DNA from: Actinostola sp. cb2023
Lineage: Eukaryota; Cnidaria; Anthozoa; Actiniaria; Actinostolidae
Assembly: GCA_033675265.1 (NCBI GenBank)
Contig: JAUJYZ010000596.1
Location: 94,501-158,500, forward strand
Length of the DNA: 64,000 bases
Direction: 5' to 3'
In this document: positions 55,955 to 64,000 of the stretch, piece by piece
Layout of the letters: every line of letters starts with the position of its first letter
Numbering within the stretch: position 1 is the stretch's first letter
Made by a program: the position numbers and the translations under genes
The notes under the pieces: model-generated
The model's input: only the letters and a program-made list of their open reading frames with translations
The model's database searches: none
Told to the model about the DNA's origin: nothing

Positions 55955-57011
55955 ATGCCGAGAAGGAAAAGAAAACGCTTTATACTGTGGCAGAGAGATG
56001 AAATAACAAGCTGTCACTGTTCTATTTTGGACTATGAGCACACTCACTGCCCTTGCTTAGAATGCAATGGCAAAGCTGTATCTCGTTCAACTGAGTACAA
56101 TCACTGGAATTCGCTACAAACTTTACAAGGAGAACAAGCGTTCGAGAATGTTGATGATGCAGATTACGATTCTGACTCTTGGTAAGAAAGAACTTAAAGT
56201 GCCTATAACCCGTGTGAGTTTATTTTAAAAATCGCTTATATATTAAGTGAATAGTTGCAGGTTTCAGTATTTTGTGATTTGAACTTCGGGTTTGCAAGTT
56301 ATAGAGGTTTGAAATCGCGATATGGAAATCAGATGACGTCAAAATGACGCACTTTAAGGAATCAGGTCTCGTACAAAAACACCCTTGTGCAAATTACTGA
56401 CATTTTGAAACTTGCAATATCTTTTCACAGTTGATAGATATGGTTTGATAAACTTTTTATCCTATTTCAGAAAGAACACAACTAAATAAGCTATGAAATA
56501 CTGAAACCTGTAACTATTCACTTAATATATAATCGATTTTTAAAACAAACTCACAGGGGTCATAGGCACTTTAAAACTGTTTTTTACTATATATAAGCTT
56601 ATGTTACAGTAAATAACAGTACACTGACCGTAGTCATTTGAACAGACACGATCCCACGTTTTTGATGGTTTTCGACGGCCATTTTGAATTGATAAAATGT
56701 GATTTTCCAACAAAATCAGGTGAAGTTAAATAACAGCTCAAAGTGATCAAAGTTTATGTAAAATTTGCTGTGTTTGCCCCAATTCAAACTGGCTGACAGG
56801 AATTTTCAACTTTTAACTTTTTGTATAATTTACTGTGTAATCAATTGTCAGATGTACTGAACTATCTTGTAGTTGTCAGAAATCAAATATTTTCATTCAA
56901 CTACTAGTACTAGTTCATCACAAACTGTTGGCAGTTATATGGCAGGTGATCATGATGGAATTTCAAGCAATTCTGGCCAATCTAATTGTGATGATGAAGA
57001 AGTGGTCCAAA
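55955..57011 (+). CDS. CxC/tnp2-type N-terminal exon, 3'-truncated
   Basis: Exon 1 is 55955-56181, MPRRKRKRFILWQRDE, then CHCSILDYEHTHCPCLECNG and KAVSRSTEYNHW, ending at a gtaaga donor. C-x-C / C-x2-C clusters followed by [AK]-[IV]-S-R-[ST]..HW are typical of the N-terminus of tnp2-like (CACTA group) transposases, as I recall. A plausible exon 2 starts near 56913 or 56919 (SSQTVGSYMAGDHDG, NCDDEE) in phase and runs into TGA at about 57011, where the sequence becomes a duplicated block. No catalytic core follows before the terminus at 57716. A 373-bp Kolobok-like MITE lies in the intron. The gene is a remnant of the element's transposase or a partner gene. Confidence 0.55.
56198..56570. mobile_element. 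Kolobok-like MITE in TTAA
   Basis: TTAA-AGTGCCTATAACCCGTG at the left, GGTCATAGGCACT-TTAA at the right, with arms including TATATTAAGTGAATAGTTGC. Same AGTGCC ends as 40063-43723. Confidence 0.85.
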
Positions 57012-57333
57012 GGAAATGATTATTGTTCGGCAAGTTAAGGAAGAGAGAGGGAAAAATTCACGAATATATCAAGAAGAGAGATGGAAGTTTGCTGAGAAAG
57101 TGGCGTTTTGTTTTGCAAGGATGTATTTTGGAAGAAAATCCAAGTCAAATGTCATTCATTTCCGAGGAGTGAAATTGCGTCAAAAACGATTTGATTTCTA
57201 TGAAAAATAAATTGAACTAGTGCCCAGAAATCGGACCTGTAAGTCAGTTTACTTGAAGTTAAAATTTGAAGAGTTATCTACTTGTCACTAAAATCTGGTC
57301 ATGAGATCGATGTTACGAAAATTCAGAAAGGTT
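57001..57333 (+). repeat. Duplicate of 36834-37165
   Basis: Shared block beginning GTGGTCC.AAGGAAATG and ending ACGAAAATTCAGAAAG, about 90 percent alike by eye and in the same orientation. The frame RKREGKIH.YIKKRDGSLL runs through both copies; its family is unknown. Confidence 0.8.
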
Positions 57334-57716
57334 TTACTTTGTAATGTCCATTAATGGCTTTTAAAATAACATTAATACCTATTTATATTATTCAAAAACA
57401 TTGATGTTACAATGATGACCATTGATGGTATTTGTCAAGCATATAATTTCCATTAATATAAAGTTAAAAACCATGAATGGATAACCTACTACAAACATGA
57501 AAGTTTTCCACATAAAACATTCATGTAATTATTTACATAATTTCCATTCATGGAATGTGTTTTCGACTGATGTTTTGTTTGTATAATACATTACTGGTTG
57601 TTTGAAAATAAAATAAAAATTACCATTAATGTTTTTATTTATGAATGGTTTTTGAATCAAAAACCATCATGGTTTATAATGAATTCATGAATGTTTTTTT
57701 ACTTTTTTTTCCTGTG

Positions 57717-57767
57717 GATATTTCATTGTTTGTTAATGCATTATTACTTGTGGAACGTTTTCTATAA
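57717..57767 (+). pseudogene. Displaced C-terminal codons of the integrase-core gene
   Basis: Immediately after the CCTGTG terminus the frame reads DISLFVNALLLVERFL then TAA. The left break is exactly on a codon boundary (after GGT at 35824-35826), so frame is kept if the target duplication was 3 bp. Family members end with a short hydrophobic block after a Gly, as I recall. Confidence 0.6.
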
Positions 57768-58560
57768 TGTGAGAGAAATTCCTGAGATCAATCTCACTAT
57801 CCATCAAGATGATTTAGATAGACTGAAGCAGTGCTGAAGCAAAAAAAAACCATTGGAATATTTAAATCATTATTGGACATTGGTACAGCTGGACAAGACT
57901 GCTGAATGTTCTGTTTTAAGTGATTTAAGGGGACTCTGTTATGCACTCGTCTATGACAAACTTTGGGTCATAACTTCCTCTGCTTTTATCAGGGTTCGTG
58001 CTACTCCTTAAACTCCTTGAAACTCCTGGAATTTAATTTGCGTTTTCCAGGGCGCTTGAAAAGCCCTGGAATTTTAAAATTCAGCTCAAACTCCTTGAAA
58101 ACTCCTTGAATTTATACTCTCCTGGATAAGAGTAAGGAACACCCATATTTGCAGTCATGCAAAGGTTTCTTCATCGATCGTATGTACAGCTGTAAGCTGA
58201 ACATGCTTTCTGTAAAATTACTGCATGTAAAATATAATTCAAAATAAAGAAGGTGTTACTTGCTTGTGTTACTTAGAAGTAAGTAAGGTGTTACTTACTT
58301 GTGTTACTAAATGAGGAGTACTGGGAGCGACTTAGGGAGTTGACCATGTGATTTCGTAGTTAGAGGTTTTTCCAATATAAATCAGGGGCTATTTTTGGGT
58401 AGAAAATATTATAGCCATTTGAACTTTGAAGCTAAACCAAGTTTAGATTTCGAATTTCATTTCCCTGCGTTCAATACACATTGAGAAACGATCAAACTTC
58501 GTATCTAAGAAATAATTTTTGTGGCAAATCTGAACAATAGAAGACGATTTACTGATGGTT
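57768..58560. other. No gene; hAT-type end and tandem GTGTTACTTA
   Basis: CAGGGTTCGTGCTACTCC at 58008 with repeated ACTCCTTGAAACTCCTGG looks like a hAT terminus; no matching right end was found. 58250-58310 repeats GTGTTACTTA. Confidence 0.4.
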
Positions 58561-58599
58561 TGATCTCCAGTGCGGCGAAGTTAGGCCTAGGTACATTAA

Positions 58600-58730
58600 T
58601 CCCGAAAAATGGTCTAAAAATCTTTCCGGATATTCCCCCAAAAATGTCTAAAAATCCCGAATTTTTCTCTAAAAATCCCGATTTTCCCCCTAAAAATCTC
58701 GATTAATCCCGAAAAATGGTCTAAAATTTT
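58600..58730 (+). repeat. CTAAAAATCCCGA repeat cluster
   Basis: Variants of TCTAAAAATCCCGA occur at least five times. Weaker copies (TTCTAAAAATC) lie at 60230-60330 on the other side of the hAT gene, so these may be subterminal repeats of that element. Confidence 0.6.
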
Positions 58731-58780
58731 TTAAAATAATATTGATGTTACAACTGTAAATTGGTTCACCATCCCAAAAG

Positions 58781-60033
58781 TTAACGATTATTAACCCTGA
58801 GCATCAAGGCCGCCTCGATGTAGTCTTCTAGTGCATCGTGCTGTTGATCGCCAAACATCGTGGCCAGCAGGGAAAAGACTCTCTCGGCAGCGGCGGATGA
58901 TGGCTGTATGAGAACGATTCGTTGGACTGCAGCAGACCATGCCAGGAGCTCTTGATCTTGTACCTTCCAACATGGCCACATGTCTACCAGAGGGTCAAAA
59001 TCATCGGGAATGTCTGCGGCCTTGACAAGATACATTGGAAGCTCTCTCCTTAACGACTGGATCTGGTTGTTGTCTACGAACGGTATTTCGCCTAGCTGAT
59101 CGATATCTGCAGCGTTAGGTCGAGACACCTTCACATACTTAGGGTTGAATAGACGTGCTGCCTTGAAGACCCGGACGGATCTTGCCACCACCAGATCATT
59201 CACCAACGTCTGGGAGTAGTATGCAAAGGCTGGCACAAGGCACTCTCCCACGGCTGCAAACGAACAAGGGTGAGCTGGAAACGAACAAGCCTGGATTGCA
59301 CTTCCCAATCATTGACAAATCTCACAAGGACCACCAGTGCCTCGCCATCTCTGGTCGTGCCGTCAAAGATTATGCTGATATCTTTTCCCTTTATCTCTCT
59401 TTCCAAGCACTTGTATTCTTCTTCTAGTACAAAGGGGATTAGCTGCCGCATATTCGAGGATGATGAGAGACTCATTCCTGCTTCTTCGAATATTTCTCTA
59501 AAAAACTCAAGGCGATTCAGAGGTGTGCCACTTTTTAGAAAAGCCTGTACAACTTTAATGCGGAATACTCTTGTTGATGTAGGTAGAGTCTCGCCCTTAG
59601 GATGGTGTTCCTGGTCATAGTTGTGCAGCAGTGCTTGGGCAATGTCCTCTTCTCGCTTGCCGAGTGACTTCAACTTTTCCTTGTTAAGTTCATGTTTCTT
59701 GCTCTTTGCATGAGCGTTCAGGTTGGACTTTTTTACACTCAATACTTCCTTGCAAGCATCACAATAGATGTCATTCCCTCTTACCAGAAAGTTTTCCCCT
59801 TCAAACTCTTCAATGCGTTGTTTTGCAGAGATCTTTGGCTCGTAGTCAGTCTGTTTCACGCCTTTGGAGCCTCGTCGATTTCCACCTTGATTCATTGCTA
59901 TTTTTCTTTTTCTGGCTAGATCACTACTTCTAGGAGCTCTTAAAACATCTAATAATGATTGAACTTCTCCATTCCTTTCTTCGTTTAAAGCCTCGCTGTC
60001 TGGATCATTAGCAATGGCGATTGCTTCGGCCAT
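58781..60033 (-). pseudogene. hAT transposase with BED-type finger, internal deletion
   Basis: The N-terminal frame (59250-60033) starts MAEAIAIANDPDSEALNEER, has a zinc finger (CDACKEVLSV...HAKSKKH) and an early RNase-H strand (ISIIFDGTTRDGEALVV, the D that begins the triad). At about 59250 it shifts frame and jumps to the C-terminal region (VNDLVVARSVRVFKAARLFN, then PSSAAAERVFSLLATMFG and DYIEAALMLR), the hAT dimerisation block. A normal hAT transposase is 600 or more residues; here about 420 remain, so the middle of the catalytic domain is missing. Non-functional as it stands. It lies directly downstream of the P-like gene in the same orientation. Confidence 0.85.
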
Positions 60034-60432
60034 TTTGAGCTAGCAATGTATCCAGGCCTTGCAGTGAAACAGCAGAGCATTCTGGGAATATGGGATTAAC
60101 CGCTGACCGGTAATATTTGTAGGAAAGTGACTCAATAGTGCAAACGGGGTTTGTGACTTGTGAGATTGGCACTGGCGATCAATTAAGTTGAAAAGTGGCA
60201 GTATTTCCTCGGAAATTTAGCTTCATACCTCAAAAAAATTCTAAAAATCCTAACGTCAGATCAGTTCGTTTCAGGCTTTCTTTCTCCCAATTTTTTATCC
60301 ACAAAATGCATTCTTCATTTTCTAAAAATCTGAAGTCCGCCATGTCGCTGAAAGAAAGGAAAGAGGATAATTCCGGTTGTCAATCTGGGAACTTATAATA
60401 ATGAAAATCGCCGGATTGAATCATTTACTTAC

Positions 60433-63400
60433 GTGTATGGAGCATGATGTTTGAAGTTTTTGAGGAGCTTGCATGTTGTCTGGAGGAATTCTATCGAAGA
60501 ATTGAGCTCTTTCCAATTTTCTTGGATTTTGATCAGATGGTTTTGATACACCTACGAACAATATAAACAGTACTGACCATTACTTTCAAACACTGAGTGT
60601 GACTCAATTTGATGTTTAGTGATATTGAAACAGGATGATGTAGAAGCAAGACAGAAAATAGGCACCTTGAGCAAATTCAGCATCTCCTCTCCAAGCACAT
60701 CGTCTGCAAGATGGTTTCGCATTTTGCTCGTACTAGTGAGATGGAAGTGCTCATCTGTGAGGAAACGGTGGGTTAGAAGACTGTTGTTCTCCTGGTCATA
60801 AAGATATGCGGCATATAGATGGTCCCACAGAATCTCATTGTCGCCAAGAACAAACTGTCGAGCGCCGCTTTTGTCTGCTTTAGATTTCTCAACACCGTTG
60901 CGAACCTTTTTGAAGTTGTGCTGAGATTATGCAAAGAGAAAAAGAGAAAATGAGCAAACATTAAAATTTAATTCATAACATTATCAATCTGGTAATTCAT
61001 CAACCATCAAATACTGACTCAATCAATCAATCAATCAATCAATCAGACTAACCGATGGATCCATCATAAATGTTAATGACTTTCCAGAGGCAGGAGAGAT
61101 AGTTGTGAACTTTTGATTTTCAGCATCTTTTTCGTCTTTGAAGTGCATCAAAATAAATTTTCTATTTGCACCAGCTCCATCGGAAATACTAAGACGTACG
61201 TGGAATCCAAACATCTGTAATGCATCCACTGCATCCCAAAACATCTCAAATAACTGTCCTGATGTTACGTTTGCAGTGGGAAAGTGCGCAAAAGGAAACC
61301 GAAAACCATCGTTTCCTAGGAACATGAACTGCAGCATGTGCGATGCCATGTCAGATTTAACAACTCCTATAATAAAGCAAATCAGATAAGAGATGCAGAA
61401 ATGACAACAATCATAAGGCGGGAGAAGTTTGAGAAAGTACTGTATACCTTACCTCTGGATAAAGCTAAAAGTTGATGAGCGGACTCGCCTAGTCGTGTAA
61501 TGCCAACAATTTCATATTGTCCTTTTCGTTGATTCAGTTGAATGTCGTCCTGGAAGTATTTAAGTTTCACTGTGAGTGAAATGCACGCGGGAACTTGTAA
61601 GGCATAGGTGTGTGGTGCATTTGTAAAAGGATGATTGAAAAAGGAAATCTGTAACCTGGCAGGGTGTAAAAATAAAGATTTCTTAATTTGTTTTATTTTC
61701 TTTATTTTATACAGGACCCCACAGATAACAGTGTTCAGTTTAGTAAACTTCAGTTTAATGATGGTTCGAGCCTCGGCGGCCCTTCGTCCGAGTAGTGTGA
61801 TTAATACACATTTCCTTTCAACCATCCTCATATTTTTTATCCAAGTTTAGTGTTATGAGAGTCGCACTTTTAATTAATGATAATTGGAATTAAACGGCTA
61901 TCAGTTTGCGATCCGCTACCCAGTCTATCAGTTATGATGATAACGGACATACCTGGATTGACATCTCATCAAAAATGATAGCACCATGCCGTCCATAGTC
62001 TGACACACCATTAGTCTCCGCTTCTTTTTTCATCCACTTCATTCGTTCAAGTTGAATACCTGAAGAAGAGTCTACAGAATTCTTGTAGTACCTCAGGAGA
62101 CGTCCAGATGGCAATTTCAAAAACCCGCTCTCCCTGAGATCTTCGTAAGCTCCTTTTGATCGATGCCAAAGCTGAAGGCAAAGCTTGATTATTCTGAATT
62201 CAAAAACGGGGAAATATTAATTTGGAATAATTCACTATATGCATAATATTGGAATTAACAAATTTCTTACGCTGGATGCCATCTGATACTCGATTTACAA
62301 TCTGCAGTGTTTATCGCCTTTTTTTGCATATCCCACAGTAATTCCATGTTTGAGTTTTCAGGAAAATGTAGGGCTCCGTTATTTTCCAGTGCATTACACA
62401 TCTAATGAAAAATGGGACAAAATGCAATGAGAACTGATATACCGTAGCCAGATAGCATAAACTACAATAATAATAGTCATTCTCAAAAACGTTGTCCAGA
62501 TGAAAAGACTACAATACTACAATAAAGTCACGTGATTCGTATGTTGTCAATTTCTGCGAGCGGAGCGGAGTTGATACCAGCGGCATTACATTCAGTTCTC
62601 ACACTGATGCCGTGCACTTTTGCATCTCAAATTGAAATTCAACGCAAGGAAACTGAATACATAATGAATCACGTGACTTTATTGTAGTATTGTAGTCTTT
62701 TCATCTGGACAACCTTTTTGAGAATGACTGTATATCCACATATAATAATTTAATAATATTTTGAAAACTGAAAGAAAGGGGAAGGGAAGAGGAGATAACA
62801 GAACAGAAAAGGGAAGGGAAAAACATGTAAAACACAGCCCACCTTTATAAGATCTTCATTATCCTGATATGAAATATGCAATAACGCATTTGCATTGTCG
62901 CTTAAAGATTTCCAGTATCTCTCCCGTTCTTTCGATTTCTTCAGCTCCTTGCGTAGAGACTCTTCAGCTTTTTGTAAAACGACGGTTTTGGTGTTGGTTT
63001 TCAAAATTTGTTGATGATAGCTTGGAATTTTGTAACAGCCAACTAGTAGTAGCAACATCTTAAAAGCGTCAAATGTCGTCAACGTTACAGGGACTTCTTT
63101 GATTTCCTTGGAGATTACAAGACCATCCGTACCAACGTTAGCTGACCAAGTCATGTCGTTATTTACTCTGACCTGTCTTTGTATTTGGTATCTGTCATGG
63201 GTATTCAATTGCAAACCAGACACGGCAAGTAATTCCTTGTTGTCAATAAATATATTCCATGTCGACTTTCTGATAAAAACATCTTGTAAAGCCTTTTCTT
63301 TAATCATTTCTAAAGTTATAGTAGTCGACTCCTCCGGGTTCGGAGGGATTACATTTTCTTTTCCTTCATAAATTAAATTCCGATAGTAGTACCTTTTAGT

Positions 63401-63950
63401 TCAGTTAAGGGTACAATTACATAAAATATGTACAATATAATTAATTAGCAGCAATATTTACTTTCTAACCGAGTATATACACATTCATAAGGATACGTTC
63501 TTTTGCCCTTGAACTGATGCCTCACTCTTAAAACGTTGGGGAAAAGTGAGTTTATTCTTTTTCCAAACTCACTTTCCTTGAGTGGAGAATGGCCACACAC
63601 AGTTACATATTCCGAATAAATAACATAAGCCTTAAGAACTGGAATTGAAGCGGTTTCTGCTGCTGCGTAGAATAGCTTCTTTATGATACGGTCGTGACTG
63701 TCTTCGTCAATCAGTTTTATTCTTCATTTAATAAAGAAACATTAATCATTAGATCCCTTAGATACATTAGTCATAATTGATCAACATATTCCGATTTATT
63801 CTGCCTTGATGTTATATTAATTAAAAGCAGTACTGGTTGCAAATATCAAATACTGTACCTTTTACGGAGTAATGTTTCTTGAAACCTTAAATCAATGCTG
63901 AAAATAGATAACACAGCTTCACTTAGACTGACTAGATGTACTCGTTTGCC
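60433..63950 (-). CDS. P-element-like transposase with RFX-like winged helix; incomplete at both ends
   Basis: Exons 5' to 3': 63859-63950, 63462-63721, about 62843-63385, 62271-62401, 61953-62193, 61453-61549, 61053-61366, 60666-60920 and 60433-60551. The second exon reads CGHSPLKESEFGKRINSLFP with VRHQFKGKRTYPYECVY, which resembles an RFX winged helix. Then come a basic coiled coil, ENNGALHFPENSNMELLW, SSIRWHP, the PSGRLLRYY block, AIIFDEMSI (first catalytic Asp), LSISDGAGANRK (second Asp) and DPSHNFKKVRN (start of the GTP-binding insertion). These match P-element/THAP9-type transposases as I recall. One join (63462 to about 63385) is uncertain in phase. Downstream exons with the last catalytic Glu are missing or lie beyond the hAT pseudogene. 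Frames are otherwise open, so it may be recent or domesticated. Confidence 0.75.
61019..61045 (+). repeat. (AATC)n microsatellite
   Basis: Seven AATC units next to the exon ending at 61053. Confidence 0.85.
62474..62730. mobile_element. MITE in an intron of the P-like gene, 64-bp arms
   Basis: AGTCATTCTCAAAAACGTTG then CCAGATGAAAAGACTACAAT at the left is inverted at 62666-62729. TA occurs near both ends, so it may be Tc1/mariner-type. Confidence 0.8.
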
Positions 63951-64000
63951 CTTTTAAAAAATGAACGACCGTTGTCATTTAAAAACAAATTCAAAATATT

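Larger units (their letters stand above)
35827..57716. mobile_element. 21.9-kb CACTA/EnSpm-like element with nested insertions
   Basis: The left end CACAGGAAAAAAAGTAAAA with ACATGCATG is inverted at the right end (CATGAATG...ACTTTTTTTTCCTGTG). Both subterminal regions are crowded with CATTAATG palindromes, the type of subterminal repeat expected for CACTA-group elements. The left array also repeats a unit of about 170 bp (CATTAATGGTTCTTAACAAT ... TACTGTAATGGAAAAAACAG), pieces of which reappear between nested insertions at 39968, 43724 and 50398. Flanks are GGT (left) and GAT (right), at best an imperfect 3-bp duplication. Internal genes are a SAM-domain gene and the start of a CxC protein. 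The assignment to CACTA rests on termini and subterminal repeats, not on a full transposase. Confidence 0.75.

Noticed and set aside
35827..57716. Interpreting the element as a Helitron or a Maverick/Polinton
   Set aside because: No Rep/helicase, no polymerase B, no capsid or packaging ATPase genes, and the ends do not fit. CACTA-like ends and subterminal repeats fit better.
58008..60350. CAGGGTTCGTGCTACTCC at 58008 as the left end of the hAT gene at 58.8-60.0 kb
   Set aside because: No inverted partner was found on the right side, so the two are not joined in the annotation.

Overview
The window looks like nuclear DNA of a marine invertebrate animal. Coding density is low, genes are split by GT/AG introns, there is a eukaryotic tRNA-Gly, and DNA transposons, SINE-like repeats and microsatellites are abundant. 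Frequent TACATGTA-type motifs and a slowly evolving CUL5 fit a sponge, cnidarian or mollusc; I cannot choose between them. All splice sites below were read by eye from ORF ends, GT/AG signals, phase and protein similarity recalled from memory. No search was run.

Layout: (1) 0.5-3.4 kb, plus strand: a split gene for an unrecognised, probably membrane-associated protein. (2) 5.4-29.2 kb, minus strand: a cullin-5 gene in about 21 exons, from the initiator Met to the C-terminal neddylation-site exon. Its introns are filled with MITEs, a tRNA-Gly(TCC) gene, a tRNA-derived SINE split by a hAT element with an exact 8-bp target duplication, a Penelope-like fragment and simple repeats. Two small lesions affect adjacent exons. 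(3) 29.2-33.8 kb: no convincing gene. It holds an ATCGAT-rich repeat complex and a 26-bp tandem array. (4) 33.9-35.8 kb, plus strand: a two-exon DDE integrase-core transposase gene.

(5) 35,827-57,716: the centrepiece. A 21.9-kb segment bounded by inverted CACAGGAAAA termini with CATTAATG subterminal repeats lies inside the 3' end of the integrase gene; the reading frame resumes on the far side. It is CACTA/EnSpm-like in form. Its subterminal array has been hit repeatedly by transposons that target TTAA. One of these holds a TA-flanked foldback element, which holds another element with roughly 0.5-0.7-kb inverted arms made of CGTCTCGTCG units, which in turn encloses the broken N-terminal part of a second integrase-family gene. 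The right part carries a divergent gene pair: a SAM-domain protein (minus) and the start of a CxC/tnp2-like protein (plus).

(6) 58.8-60.0 kb, minus strand: an internally deleted hAT transposase pseudogene with a BED finger. (7) 60.4-64 kb, minus strand: a multi-exon P-element-like transposase gene with an RFX-like winged-helix region at its N-terminal side. It runs off the right edge.

The genes do not form one pathway. CUL5 is a host housekeeping gene (ubiquitin ligase scaffold). Nearly everything from 30 kb on is a nested record of several transposon superfamilies: integrase-core, CACTA-like, piggyBac/Kolobok-like, Tc1/mariner-like, hAT and P.
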